From Clostridia bacterium (GTDB lineage: Bacteria > Bacillota_A > Clostridia > Christensenellales > Aristaeellaceae), in the NCBI GenBank assembly GCA_017464225.1, contig JAFUDW010000025.1:1-33530 (forward strand): a DNA stretch of 33,530 bases, given 5' to 3'. This document shows, piece after piece, positions 15,424-24,727 of this stretch. Each line of letters starts with the position of its first letter. Position 1 is the stretch's first letter. The translations under genes and the position numbers were made by a program. The notes beneath the pieces are model-generated. The model made no database searches. It was not told where the DNA came from and saw nothing but the letters and a program-made list of their open reading frames with translations.

Positions 15424-16556
15424 GTACTTGGGCAATTCTTTTATCCGGCGGCAGCGGCACGCGCATGGGCGTGGACATTAATAAAACGCTGCTTCCCCTG
15501 CTGGGCGAATGCGCGCTGTGCCGAGCCCTGCGCACGCTGCGCCGACACTGCGACGGCATCGCCCTGGTCATCAGGTCGGAGGATGAAACGAACGTCATGC
15601 GCGCCCTGGCGCAAAGCGGACTGCGCGCCGACGCTTTTGCCTACGGCGGAGCTGACAGGCAGGCCTCCGTAGCCAACGGGCTGACGGTGCTGCCAAGCGA
15701 TTGCGATATCGTATTGGTGCATGACGGCGCTCGGGGACTGATTGACGATGGAACCGTGCGCAGCGTGATCGAAAGCGTACGCAAGTACGGAACAGGCGTC
15801 GCCAGCACACCCGTCACCGATACCATCAAGCAAATAAACGCAGAAGGCACGGTGATCGCTACGCCTGTCCGATCAGCATTGCGGGCGGTGCAAACACCTC
15901 AGGGATTCCGCAGGGAGCTGCTGGAGCGGGTACATCGGGAAGTTGCCGAACGCTGCACCGATGACGCAGCGCTGGTGGAAAAACTGGGCATCGCCGTTCA
16001 CCTGGCGGAGGGAAATACCCAAAACATCAAACTGACCACACCGGAGGATCTGAAATTGGTGGAGTTTTATTTAAGCGGATTGCCCCGAATGGGCCACGGA
16101 TACGACGCCCACCGCCTGGCCGAAAACAGAAAGTTGATCCTGGGCGGCGTGGATATCCCCTGGGAACGGGGATTACTTGGCCACAGCGACGCCGACGTGC
16201 TGGTACACGCGATCATCGACGCGCTGCTGGGCGCCGCCGCTCTTGGCGATATCGGCCAGCATTTTCCAGACAGCGATGAACTCTATAAAGGCATATCCTC
16301 TATACTGCTGCTGGAGGAAACGCGCCGCATCCTGCTGAGAGAGGGATTCTCCATCCTGAACGTGGACGCAACTCTGATCGCCCAGCGTCCCAAGCTGGCT
16401 TCTCATATTCCGCAAATGCGGCGCAATATCGCCGAAGCGCTCCATTTAGAGCTGTCATTTGTTTCCGTAAAAGCCACCACCACCGAGGGCATGGGCTTTG
16501 AAGGCAGCGGCGAAGGCATCAGCGCCCATGCCGTTGCGATGGTCTGTCAGCGCTGA
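15420..16556 (+). CDS. ispDF: Bifunctional IspD/IspF (MEP pathway)
   Basis: 378 residues joining two enzymes of the non-mevalonate isoprenoid pathway. IspD (1 to about 218) makes CDP-methylerythritol: GGSGTRMG (10-17), Lys22 and HDGAR (101-105) are present. IspF (about 222-378) makes the cyclodiphosphate: GHGYDAHR (225-232) supplies zinc ligands Asp229 and His231, HSDADV has His255, and His263 is the third ligand. IspE, which acts between them, is not in the window. Such fusions occur in several Bacillota and Campylobacterota. GGAGG precedes the ATG within the DUF4364 gene. dxs, the first step, is 4 kb away on the other strand. Confidence 0.97.
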   Translation: MSTWAILLSGGSGTRMGVDINKTLLPLLGECALCRALRTLRRHCDGIALVIRSEDETNVMRALAQSGLRADAFAYGGADRQASVANGLTVLPSDCDIVLVHDGARGLIDDGTVRSVIESVRKYGTGVASTPVTDTIKQINAEGTVIATPVRSALRAVQTPQGFRRELLERVHREVAERCTDDAALVEKLGIAVHLAEGNTQNIKLTTPEDLKLVEFYLSGLPRMGHGYDAHRLAENRKLILGGVDIPWERGLLGHSDADVLVHAIIDALLGAAALGDIGQHFPDSDELYKGISSILLLEETRRILLREGFSILNVDATLIAQRPKLASHIPQMRRNIAEALHLELSFVSVKATTTEGMGFEGSGEGISAHAVAMVCQR

Positions 16557-16577
16557 TCCAACAGGAGGATAGTACAA

Positions 16578-17000
16578 ATGTGGACTTGTGTAAAATGCCG
16601 TCAGTCGGTGGACGATCAATACGCCGTTTGTCCTCATTGCGGAGCCGCCCGCAGCGCGGGCAGGTTTTCCAGGGGCGTACAGCCCGGGCAGACGCCAAAG
16701 GCCGATTACTCGCCGGAGTATGCCCGCGTGCGCGCCGGACGCGGTTTTCTGATCCTGGGAGCGCTGCTCATGCTGCTGATCCCTGCCGCTGTTATATTGA
16801 TCGCCGTCATTGGCCGAAAGCAATGGATATCGGATATTTATCGCTTTTTATACCCCAGTGAGCTCGGCGTTGAAACAAACAGCTTCAAAGCCAATCTGCT
16901 GTACTGGCTGATCGCCGCCGTCGCCTCCCTGGCCGGAACGCTGCCCGGCGCTTGGACGATCGGCATTGGAAAAATCCTGCGCAAGCTTGGCAGGATGTGA
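16578..17000 (+). CDS. Zinc-ribbon membrane protein, unknown
   Basis: 140 residues. An N-terminal zinc ribbon has Cys4, Cys7, Cys18 and Cys21 (CVKC and CPHC). A flexible basic segment follows, then two membrane helices (about 56-79 and 106-130) separated by a short loop. AGGAGG is nine bases before the ATG, and the gene follows ispDF by 21 bases. I recognise no specific family. The shape is that of many clostridial zinc-ribbon membrane proteins of unknown role. Confidence 0.75.
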   Translation: MWTCVKCRQSVDDQYAVCPHCGAARSAGRFSRGVQPGQTPKADYSPEYARVRAGRGFLILGALLMLLIPAAVILIAVIGRKQWISDIYRFLYPSELGVETNSFKANLLYWLIAAVASLAGTLPGAWTIGIGKILRKLGRM

Positions 17001-17011
17001 CGCGATTTTTT

Positions 17012-17033
17012 TACCGCCGAAAGGCGGTTTTTT
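17012..17033 (+). terminator. Terminator after the zinc-ribbon gene
   Basis: CCGCC-GAAA-GGCGG stem with a stable tetraloop (17014-17027) followed by six T; flanking A/T pairs extend the stem. It closes the helicase-DUF4364-ispDF-zinc ribbon transcript. Confidence 0.93.
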
Positions 17034-17059
17034 CTTATTCCTGCTTTTTCGCGCCCCGA

Positions 17060-17088
17060 TTCGACGGTGAACGCACACGATATATATT
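17060..17088 (+). promoter_or_regulatory. Candidate spoIIE promoter with a Spo0A box
   Basis: TTCGACG (17060-17066) matches six of seven bases of the Spo0A box TTCGACA read on this strand. It lies where a -35 hexamer would be, 17 bases before TATATT (17083-17088). In Bacillus, Spo0A~P activates spoIIE from 0A boxes at the -35 region. One imperfect box is only suggestive. Confidence 0.45.
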
Positions 17089-17126
17089 AAGCTGTACACA
17101 TCAACCGTTTGCGGAGCGTGACAAAG

Positions 17127-19472
17127 GTGAATGAAGCTTTCATCCCCGGCACGCAAAAGAGCCGACCTGTGCGGCGGCGAAAAGCACGATACCGTTTTCG
17201 TTTTTTTGTGCATGAAAAAGGTACGCCGCTGCTGAGGCGCGCAGCGGAAACGTCGCTGTTCTTTTTTCTGTGCCTCAGCGAATGCTTTCGTCTGCCTTCG
17301 CCCTTTGCGGTTTGCGTCTTCTCCGCTTATTTACTGTGCGGCAAGGATCTGCTGTATCCCGCCATTGGGATACTTTGCAGCCTCGGGCTGCGCCTTTTTT
17401 GGGGCGCTGATCCCGATCTGTGGCAATACATTGGCCTGGCGGCGCTTTTTCTGGGGAAATTCTATCCGCCCCGCGCTATCTGGACCGCCAGCGTATATGC
17501 TGCCTGCGCGCTGTCCCTGAGGCTGTTTTCCCTGATCCTGATGCCCACGACCCAGGAAGCCATGATTCTCTGTACGGTATCGCTGATGGTCGGCGTGCTG
17601 TGCACGCCGGCTGTTTGCCGCGCTGTTCAATTGGCCGATCAGCGACAAAGCAGGCTGCACGTGGATGATCTGCTTTGCGCCGTTGTGCTCTGCGCCGTTA
17701 TGCTCAGCGGCGCTGGCCGCGTGGGACTGGGGCCGCTGAACGTAGGGTTCGTTCTGTCAGGCGATGTCATCCTGCTGGCCTCCTCCATTGGCGGCTGCTT
17801 GGGCGCGGTATCAGCCGGGCTGCTTTGCGGTGTATCAATGGCTTTATGCGGACATTCTGACGGATATGTGATATGCTTTGCTTTTTCGGGGATCATCTGC
17901 GGACTATTTTACGGCAGAAAGCGCGGCGTTCTCGCAGCAGTATATCTGCTTTGCAGCATCTTTTCTTCTTATGCCATCCGTTTTCACTTCGATCATCCCT
18001 ATATCGCGGCGGCCATGGTTTCGTCCGTTCTTTTCTTTCTATTTCCCGAACGCAGCGTTTCGGCTGCTTACACCTATATCCGCTCTTTTTCTCCGGACGC
18101 TGCCGACAATGAAGCCGCCTATGCCCAGCATACGCGGGCGCAGTGGGTGGGAAGCCTGTCCGCCATGGCTCAAAAGCTGCCCGAGGTGCGCCTTCCTTCG
18201 CCTCAGCAAACCGAAGTATTGGAGGATATTGTAACCCGCATGTGCGAAGGCTGCGATCGGATGGGAAGCTGCTGGCATGACAACGCGCAGCAGACCCGCG
18301 CACGCCTTCATCAATATTTTATTGATGGCGACCGTTCCTCCCGAATGGAGGATTGTCCCCGGCGAGATGCCTGGCCTGTGCTGGCGCTGGAAACAGAGCG
18401 CGCCGATCAGCAGCGTATGCTGCAATACGCCTACGCGTTGCGCGAGCGCGAAGCAACGCGCACCCATCTGACAGCCATTGCTCAGGCGATGGCGCGCATC
18501 GGCAAAGAAGGCGGACAATGCGATGCTGAAAACGATCAGCTGCGCGGAGAGGCCGAATTTGTCATGCGACGCTTGCGCATATCAGGCCGCATCCTCTATG
18601 CCCTGCGTGTTTCCAGGCACATCCGCGTGGCCCTGCGCTATGAACCTACGCTGACACGGCAAAAGCAGCTGCGCCATTTTTGCGACGCTCTTTCCCAGGC
18701 GTTTGGGATCCCCATGCATATTTCCCAGCGCGGCGGAGATATCATCCTCTATGAGGAAACGCCGCCCATGGAGGTGGAATGCTTTCATCTTTCAGCTTCC
18801 GCTGGCGATGGGAACGGCGCCAACGGCGATTCCGTGCTCACCCGAACGGCTTGCGGCGGTGTGGAGATCGCCATGCTCAGCGACGGCATGGGCCATGGCG
18901 ATCAGGCTCATACCGAAAGCCGGGAAACGCTGGAGCTGCTCTCGCTCTGTCTGGATGCCGGTTACAGCGTATCCTCCGCGCTGAACGCCATCAACGGCAT
19001 CATGCTGAGCGCCACAGACGGAGAGCAGTACGCAACGGTTGACCTCTGCGTAGCCGATCTGTGGCAGCGAACGGCTACAGTAAGCAAGCTGGGCGCATGC
19101 CCATCGATCCTGATATCGGGTGATTCGCTGCGGGTCCTTGAAAGCAGCGCGCTTCCGCTGGGCATCCTGCCGGAAATAGAAGCCTCCTCCCATATGTTTG
19201 CCTTTGGCGACGGCGATTTACTGATCCAGTTTACCGACGGGTTATCGGATGCATGCGGCGGGCTCAAGGCATTGGAAGGACAGGCTGAGCTGATGCTCCG
19301 GGACAAGCTGTACCGCTCGCCGGAAGCGGTATGTACGGCGCTGATCTCTGCGGCCATGCGCCGCTCCGGCGGCGTTCCCCAGGACGATATCACCGTCCTT
19401 TGCACGCTATTTAAAAAGCGGCAGACAAAAAGACGGGAAAGAAAATCCCCGTCTGATGCATACTCCGCCTGA
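17127..19472 (+). CDS. spoIIE: Stage II sporulation protein E (PP2C phosphatase)
   Basis: 781 residues from the GTG at 17127, slightly shorter than the Bacillus protein. The N-terminal third (to about 310) is a bundle of eight to ten membrane helices. A middle region follows with CEGC and SCW, a cysteine pattern usual in SpoIIE. The C-terminal PP2C domain has MLSDGMGHGD (metal-binding Asp586), FTDGLSDA and QDDITVL. SpoIIE binds FtsZ, helps place the polar septum, and dephosphorylates SpoIIAA to release sigma-F in the forespore. The start is uncertain: GTG has GGAG ten bases upstream, while a TTG at 17109 also keeps frame. Its last codons contain the terminator of the convergent tlyA, and only one base separates the two stops. 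Confidence 0.95.
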   Translation: MNEAFIPGTQKSRPVRRRKARYRFRFFVHEKGTPLLRRAAETSLFFFLCLSECFRLPSPFAVCVFSAYLLCGKDLLYPAIGILCSLGLRLFWGADPDLWQYIGLAALFLGKFYPPRAIWTASVYAACALSLRLFSLILMPTTQEAMILCTVSLMVGVLCTPAVCRAVQLADQRQSRLHVDDLLCAVVLCAVMLSGAGRVGLGPLNVGFVLSGDVILLASSIGGCLGAVSAGLLCGVSMALCGHSDGYVICFAFSGIICGLFYGRKRGVLAAVYLLCSIFSSYAIRFHFDHPYIAAAMVSSVLFFLFPERSVSAAYTYIRSFSPDAADNEAAYAQHTRAQWVGSLSAMAQKLPEVRLPSPQQTEVLEDIVTRMCEGCDRMGSCWHDNAQQTRARLHQYFIDGDRSSRMEDCPRRDAWPVLALETERADQQRMLQYAYALREREATRTHLTAIAQAMARIGKEGGQCDAENDQLRGEAEFVMRRLRISGRILYALRVSRHIRVALRYEPTLTRQKQLRHFCDALSQAFGIPMHISQRGGDIILYEETPPMEVECFHLSASAGDGNGANGDSVLTRTACGGVEIAMLSDGMGHGDQAHTESRETLELLSLCLDAGYSVSSALNAINGIMLSATDGEQYATVDLCVADLWQRTATVSKLGACPSILISGDSLRVLESSALPLGILPEIEASSHMFAFGDGDLLIQFTDGLSDACGGLKALEGQAELMLRDKLYRSPEAVCTALISAAMRRSGGVPQDDITVLCTLFKKRQTKRRERKSPSDAYSA
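19426..19454 (-). terminator. Terminator of dxs-tlyA inside the spoIIE 3' end
   Basis: On the minus strand AGACGGG and CCCGTCT (plus arms 19448-19454 and 19431-19437) form a 7-bp stem with a ten-base loop, followed by TTTTTGT. It lies about 20 bases beyond the tlyA stop and inside spoIIE coding sequence. Confidence 0.7.
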
Positions 19473-19473
19473 C

Positions 19474-20271
19474 TCAGTCCAGCGTCCGGTGCGCTTCCTC
19501 CACCAAAGCGATGATTTGGGCGTCGGAAGGCATCTCGCCCGCTCCCGGACGAATATCCGCCAGAAACTCGATATTGCCTTTGGGACCCTTTATGGGCGAC
19601 CAGGTAAACCCAGCAACATGCCAGCCGATCTCCTCCGCATATTCCCGCACCGCCATGAGCACCTGGCGGTGCACTTTTTCATCCCGGACCACGCCGTTTT
19701 TTCCTACCTGGCCGCGCCCTGCTTCAAACTGCGGCTTGACCAGCGTCAGAAAGCGGCCTTTTTCTCCCATGATGGCGGCGGCCACAGGCAGGATCAAACG
19801 AATGGAAATAAAGGAAACGTCCATCACGGTCAGCGTAGGGCCCAGCGGTACCATGTCCGGCGTCAAATGCCGTGCGTTGGTGCGCTCCATGACGATGACG
19901 CGCTCATCCTGGCGCAGCTTCCAATCCAGCTGCCCGTAGCCCACGTCAATGGCGTATACATGCTTTGCGCCATGCCGCAGCAAAACGTCGGTAAAGCCGC
20001 CCGCCGCCGCGCCAATATCCATGGCTACGATATCCTTCACATCGGCATGAAAAACCTCCAGCGCCCGCTCGATCTTATGTCCGCCTCGGCTGGCCAGCGC
20101 GTCCACCTCTCCCCGGATGATAAGCTCGTCGGATTCCTCCACCTGTTCGGAAGCTTTGAGCACCTTTTTTTCGCCGATATAGACCTGACCGGCCATGATC
20201 AGCGCTTGGGCACGTTCCCGGCTTGGCGCAAGGCCGCGCTGAGTCAGCGCCGTATCCACACGGGTTTTCAT
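19474..20271 (-). CDS. tlyA: TlyA-family rRNA 2'-O-methyltransferase / hemolysin-like
   Basis: 265 residues. An N-terminal S4 RNA-binding domain (about 1-60, with RVDTALTQRGLAPSRERA) precedes an FtsJ-like methyltransferase domain with the SAM motif DIGAAAGGFTDVLL and the motifs VMDVSFISI and LVKPQFEAG. TlyA methylates ribose in 16S and 23S rRNA in mycobacteria; in Bacillota (YqxC) the target is less certain. ATG 20271 has GGAGGG seven bases upstream and overlaps the dxs stop (ATGA). A TTG 15 bases earlier is less likely. The dxs-tlyA order is the same as in Bacillus. Confidence 0.93.
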   Translation of the reverse strand: MKTRVDTALTQRGLAPSRERAQALIMAGQVYIGEKKVLKASEQVEESDELIIRGEVDALASRGGHKIERALEVFHADVKDIVAMDIGAAAGGFTDVLLRHGAKHVYAIDVGYGQLDWKLRQDERVIVMERTNARHLTPDMVPLGPTLTVMDVSFISIRLILPVAAAIMGEKGRFLTLVKPQFEAGRGQVGKNGVVRDEKVHRQVLMAVREYAEEIGWHVAGFTWSPIKGPKGNIEFLADIRPGAGEMPSDAQIIALVEEAHRTLD

Positions 20272-22118
20272 TGCTTTTCCCTCCAAGTCAGGATGCTGCG
20301 GGCAATTGACGCGGCATCCAAGCCGTATGCTTCAAGCTGCTTATCATGGTTTCCCTGGGTGGCGCATATTCCTTCCAGTCCCAACGCAAGGACGGGCGCG
20401 GGCAGGCCGTTCTGCGCGCAGAACAGGCTGACCAAGCTGCCAAGCCCGCCGCGCAGCGCTCCTTCCTCCACAGTGATCAAAGGTATCCTGATATTATTCA
20501 GTGTTTCAGCGTCCAGCGGAGACAAACAGGAAGCGTTGTAAACCGCGCATCGCATTCCCTGTTTCTCCAATATTTCCGCCGCTTTGAGCGTTTCATGCAG
20601 CATAGCGCCGCAAGCCAGGATCGCGGCGTCATCGCCATTTCGGCAGCGGTTCCAGCGCATCCGGTATGCACCGATCTCCGTCTTGTCCTCTGCGCCGCTG
20701 CAATCGGCCTTTGCGTAGCGTATCGCCACCGGGCCGTCCGACTGCAGCGCAAAGTGCATCATGGCCCTGAGCTCGCTGCGGGAGGAAGCGCAAAGCACCG
20801 TCATCCCGGGCAGCTGGCTTAAATAGGATACGCCGTAAATACCATGATGAGTCACGCCGTCCTCGCTGAGGCCCGCCCTGTCCAGCAAGAAGCAAACAGG
20901 AAGCTTTTGCAGGCAAACATCATGCAAAATCTGATCGTATGCGCGCTGCAGGAAAGTATCGTATATCGCCACAAAAGGACGCATGCCTCCTGACGCCAGA
21001 CCCGCCGCCATGGTCACGGCATGCTCTTCGGCAATACCCACGTCAAACAAGCGCTCAGGCAGCTCTCTGGCATACCGGAGCAGCCCCGTGCCCGCGGTCA
21101 TGGCCGCCGTAACCGCAACCACGCGGCTGTCGGCTTTGGCCAGCCGGATCAGCTCATCCCCCGCCGTTTCGCTCATGCTGGCCGCGCCGCGGGACAGCGG
21201 CTCGCCCGTTTCCACATTAAAGGGCGGCGTGCCGTGCAAGCGGGAAGGATGATCTTCCGCCTGAGCATAGCCGCTGCCTTTCTGGGTCACCACGTGGATC
21301 AGTACCGGCTCATCCAGCTGCTTTGCCTTGCGGAACAGGCGCTCCAGTCCTCCGATATCACTTCCGTCCACCGGCCCAAGATAATGAAAATCCAATGAAT
21401 CGAACAGACGATCCTGTACAAAGATATTGCGGATGGAGTTTTTAAAGCGGTGGAATATCCTATACAGCATATCGCCCACCAGCGGCACGCGCTTCAGGAA
21501 ATCGCTGATGGTTTTTTTGATATCAAACCAACCCTTGCCCGCGCGCATCCGGGTCAAATATCCGGAAATGGCCCCCACGTTCCGCGAAATACTCATGCCG
21601 TTATCGTTGAGCACAACGATCATGCGCAGTTGATTGCTTCCGGCGTCGTTGAGCCCTTCGTAGCACATGCCGCCGGTCAGAGCGCCATCCCCCACCACAG
21701 AAACCACGTAATGCGTTTCGCCGCGAAGGTTCCGCGCCCGGGCGAAACCCACCGCCGCCGAAATAGCGGTGGAGGCATGACCGGTATCAAAAGCGTCATA
21801 CTGGCTTTCCTCATGCCGGGGAAAGCCCGCCATGCCGCCAAATTGGCGCAGCGTATCAAACTGTTTTTCGCGGCCTGTGAGCAATTTATGCGTATAGCTC
21901 TGATGCCCCACGTCAAATATCAGCTTATCCCGGGAAAAATCAAAGGCGCGATGCAGCGCGATGGTCAGCTCCACCGTGCCCAGATTGGACGCCAAATGGC
22001 CGCCGTTCTGTGAAACGGTATGGATAATACGCTGCCGGATCTCTCCAGCCAGCGCTTCCAATTCGTCCTGGGACATCCCCTTGATATCCTCCGGGGAACT
22101 GATCTCATCCAAATGCAT
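20268..22118 (-). CDS. dxs: 1-deoxy-D-xylulose-5-phosphate synthase
   Basis: 616 residues, full length. It condenses pyruvate and glyceraldehyde 3-phosphate, using thiamine diphosphate, in the first step of the MEP pathway. Visible are GHQSYTHKLLTGR, the thiamine-diphosphate motif GDGALTGGMCYEGLN..NDN, and transketolase-type DVGIAEEHAVTMAAGLA. The start is the ATG of MHLDEISSPEDIKG, with AAGGAG six bases upstream; the longer frame to 22166 runs into the promoter and is rejected. Confidence 0.97.
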   Translation of the reverse strand: MHLDEISSPEDIKGMSQDELEALAGEIRQRIIHTVSQNGGHLASNLGTVELTIALHRAFDFSRDKLIFDVGHQSYTHKLLTGREKQFDTLRQFGGMAGFPRHEESQYDAFDTGHASTAISAAVGFARARNLRGETHYVVSVVGDGALTGGMCYEGLNDAGSNQLRMIVVLNDNGMSISRNVGAISGYLTRMRAGKGWFDIKKTISDFLKRVPLVGDMLYRIFHRFKNSIRNIFVQDRLFDSLDFHYLGPVDGSDIGGLERLFRKAKQLDEPVLIHVVTQKGSGYAQAEDHPSRLHGTPPFNVETGEPLSRGAASMSETAGDELIRLAKADSRVVAVTAAMTAGTGLLRYARELPERLFDVGIAEEHAVTMAAGLASGGMRPFVAIYDTFLQRAYDQILHDVCLQKLPVCFLLDRAGLSEDGVTHHGIYGVSYLSQLPGMTVLCASSRSELRAMMHFALQSDGPVAIRYAKADCSGAEDKTEIGAYRMRWNRCRNGDDAAILACGAMLHETLKAAEILEKQGMRCAVYNASCLSPLDAETLNNIRIPLITVEEGALRGGLGSLVSLFCAQNGLPAPVLALGLEGICATQGNHDKQLEAYGLDAASIARSILTWREKQ

Positions 22119-22148
22119 AGCATTCTCCTTCCCTGCAAACGGAAATAT

Positions 22149-22177
22149 ATTATAACATAACGGCAATCGATTGTAAA
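22149..22177 (-). promoter_or_regulatory. Promoter of dxs-tlyA
   Basis: Minus-strand TTTACA (plus 22172-22177), 17-base spacer, perfect TATAAT (plus 22149-22154) with a TG extension. Confidence 0.82.
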
Positions 22178-22266
22178 TCCTCGGCCCTCAGCGGCCTGAC
22201 AGCAGGATTTCCGCTTTTTTTGCAGAAGTATATTTTGTTAATCTTCTTTAAGGAGGATTTGAACGC

Positions 22267-24063
22267 ATGAGATGCCCGCAATGCGGACGCTGGAACCGTT
22301 CCTCGCTGCCCCAGTGCTTCTACTGCGGCGCGGCGCTGCCGGAGGAGAGCGCAAACGCACTTCCTTCCGAGGAACGGCAGTCTCAGGGAATGCCCCAGCC
22401 CTCCGCATCCGTAATATACGCTGTGATCAAGGACGGCGAAGAAACTGCGCCGCGGCCGGACGAACGCGACAGCCTGGCTAAAGAGATGCAGAGCTTTCAT
22501 GTGCGCCGCAAACGAGGCGAAGCGCAGCAACAGCGCATCCGCCAGGAGGCTGCACAGGGCGGCATGGCTCCCACAACCCGCAGCGTGCGGATCGAAACCG
22601 AACCCACGCCTATCTATACCGATCCCGAGGCTGAAGAGGCCGAAAATCTGATCCCTGAGGGCGAAACCCGCCCTGGCGCTATCCCAGCGCCCCGTTTCAC
22701 CAAAACGATCCCCCAGTACGGCGACCCCAACGAATCCTCCGGTTATCAGCCCTTATGGAGCGACGATTACAGGCCAAGGCCCAAAGCCCGCATGCTGAAG
22801 CGCAGACGGGGATTGCGCGCGTTCGGCATCAGCCGCTTTTTTCCCATACTTGCCGTGATCCTGCTGGCAGGCGCGGCGCTTTTCGCCGGATATCAGTTTA
22901 TCCTGCTGCCCATCCTGAACCGGGAGGAAGTCAGCTTACAGGATCAGGTGGAGATCATCCCAAGCCTGCTGGAAGATATGGCTGCCCATACTATCCGCAT
23001 TCCCGCGGAGGAAGGCGCACAGATCTATATTAAAGAACTGCGCAAATCCTACATTGCCACAGGCGGCTATGCCGAGATCACGGTGGCCGATTACACCTGG
23101 TATGAGCTGAACAGCACCATTGCCGATGAAACGATGGAGGTTATGCTGACGCCCTATATCAAAACCAGCGCGGGAGAACAAAAGCTGATGGACGTCATCA
23201 CCTATACCATTGAAATCCCGCTCTCTCCCCTGCTGCTGGTAACGCCCGATACCAACTACCTTGAAGTGTCCACTTCGCCCTACAATATCAAATTCCGCGT
23301 GGCGCAGAACAGCACGGTATATATCAACGGAGAGGATTATTCCAGCTATGTGAATACCCAGGATGGCTATATCAGCTATAACGCGTTGGTAGCGCCCGTT
23401 GGCAATAACGACATTGAAATCGTGGTCAATTGCCAGTATTATCGGCAGAACAGGCAGGTGATCACGCTGTACCGCGCGCCTCAGGATATCCCGTTGGAGC
23501 TGAGCGCCACACTGGGCAATACCAGCGCCAACCAGACGCTCACCATCCGGGGAACCACCATGCCCGGCGCGAACCTGATCATAGAATCGCCCTATGAAAA
23601 CCTGAATACCTCTGAGCTGACCAAGTACGGAAACTTCTCCTTTGACGCCAAATTCAACACTATCGGCACCAATACCATCGTGATCGTGGCGGAAAAAGAT
23701 GGGCTGAGCACCACGCTGAAAAAGGATATTTATTACGTTCCTTATGCCAGCACCTACACGCCGAAAGCCTGGCCCATGAACGCCGAAGGCTACCTGGATT
23801 TTCTGAACAATCTGAATACCCGGGTGGCTCGGACGCAGATTTACGAATGTATCGGGACCATTGTGGAAATCAAGTCCGATAAGCCTCAGCTGGCGCTGAT
23901 GGATACCGGCACTGAGGGGTCGGAGCGGCTGGTGCTGCTGGAGAATATGTCCACCGACACCTGGGAGGTGGGTGAGCGCTACCGCGTGTACGCAGACGCT
24001 TACGGCGTATACGACGGCAAACCTCGGCTGATCGCCCGCTATACTTACGCTCCGAGAAAATAA
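22267..24063 (+). CDS. Zinc-ribbon, single-pass membrane protein with extracellular Ig-like region
   Basis: 598 residues, not a family I can name. A zinc ribbon (Cys3, Cys6, Cys17, Cys20) starts the protein, followed by a charged, probably disordered cytoplasmic linker (about 25-180), a membrane helix (about 191-217) and an exported part of about 380 residues. That part is beta-rich. A segment near 425-490 (SANQTLTIRGTTMPGANLII) resembles bacterial Ig-like domains, and the last 80 residues (ECIGTIVEIKS, GERYRVYADAYG) could be an OB-fold. The layout is like TcaA/YvbJ, which join a zinc ribbon to an exported domain, but I see no TcaA sequence motif. GGAGG lies nine bases before the ATG. It is divergent from dxs. 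Confidence 0.75.
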   Translation: MRCPQCGRWNRSSLPQCFYCGAALPEESANALPSEERQSQGMPQPSASVIYAVIKDGEETAPRPDERDSLAKEMQSFHVRRKRGEAQQQRIRQEAAQGGMAPTTRSVRIETEPTPIYTDPEAEEAENLIPEGETRPGAIPAPRFTKTIPQYGDPNESSGYQPLWSDDYRPRPKARMLKRRRGLRAFGISRFFPILAVILLAGAALFAGYQFILLPILNREEVSLQDQVEIIPSLLEDMAAHTIRIPAEEGAQIYIKELRKSYIATGGYAEITVADYTWYELNSTIADETMEVMLTPYIKTSAGEQKLMDVITYTIEIPLSPLLLVTPDTNYLEVSTSPYNIKFRVAQNSTVYINGEDYSSYVNTQDGYISYNALVAPVGNNDIEIVVNCQYYRQNRQVITLYRAPQDIPLELSATLGNTSANQTLTIRGTTMPGANLIIESPYENLNTSELTKYGNFSFDAKFNTIGTNTIVIVAEKDGLSTTLKKDIYYVPYASTYTPKAWPMNAEGYLDFLNNLNTRVARTQIYECIGTIVEIKSDKPQLALMDTGTEGSERLVLLENMSTDTWEVGERYRVYADAYGVYDGKPRLIARYTYAPRK

Positions 24064-24075
24064 CCGCTTGTACCG

Positions 24076-24110
24076 AAAAACGCCTGCGGAGATCGCTGTC
24101 CGCAGGCGTT
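24076..24110. terminator. Bidirectional terminator between the zinc-ribbon gene and engB
   Basis: Perfect 12-bp stem (24079-24090 with 24099-24110, loop of eight). On the minus strand five T follow, ending engB; on the plus strand CTGTTTATTT follows, ending the zinc-ribbon gene. Confidence 0.92.
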
Positions 24111-24114
24111 CTGT

Positions 24115-24714
24115 TTATTTGCTGTGTATCGCTTTATCGATCACGGCAATCAGGTTGTCCCGTCCGTCGCCGTTTTCGCTGCTCCAGGCAATCAGCTCCC
24201 AGGGCTGCACCTGTAGACCGCGGCAGATGGGCGCGGTATACTTCATGCGTGCGCCCCGCGATATCTTATCGGCTTTTGTGGCGACCACCTGGAATGGAAT
24301 GCCAGAAGCCCGCAGGAAATTGACCATATCCACATCGTCCTGGGTAGGCTCATGGCGGATATCTACCAGCTGCAGCACGATTTTGAGCTCGCGCGTTCGG
24401 TCGAAATACCCCTGCATCATTTCGCCCCATCGAAGCTTTTCGGCTTTGTCCACCTTGGCGAAGCCATAGCCCGGAAGATCGACCAGATGAAAAGCGTCGC
24501 CCGTGCCGGGATTGATCTCAAACACATTGAGCAGCCTGGTTTTCCCGGGTGTTCCGCTGGTCTTAGCCAGCTTTCCGTTGCGGCACAGGGCGTTGATCAG
24601 GCTGGACTTGCCAACGTTGCTTTTTCCCGCGACGGCGATTTGAGGCAGCCCGATACCGGTAAACCGTCCATAGGAAGCCATGCTGGTCACAAATTTCGCG
24701 TTCTTTATCTCCAT
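24115..24714 (-). CDS. engB: Ribosome biogenesis GTPase EngB/YsxC
   Basis: 199 residues. GTPase motifs are GKSNVGKS (30-37), switch TSGTPGKT (52-59), DLPGYG (79-84) and TKAD (146-149). EngB assists assembly of the 50S subunit and is usually essential. It follows lonA by 13 bases, the same order (lonB-lonA-ysxC) as in Bacillus, and ends at the bidirectional terminator. Confidence 0.97.
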   Translation of the reverse strand: MEIKNAKFVTSMASYGRFTGIGLPQIAVAGKSNVGKSSLINALCRNGKLAKTSGTPGKTRLLNVFEINPGTGDAFHLVDLPGYGFAKVDKAEKLRWGEMMQGYFDRTRELKIVLQLVDIRHEPTQDDVDMVNFLRASGIPFQVVATKADKISRGARMKYTAPICRGLQVQPWELIAWSSENGDGRDNLIAVIDKAIHSK

Positions 24715-24727
24715 GTATCCCTCGTCC

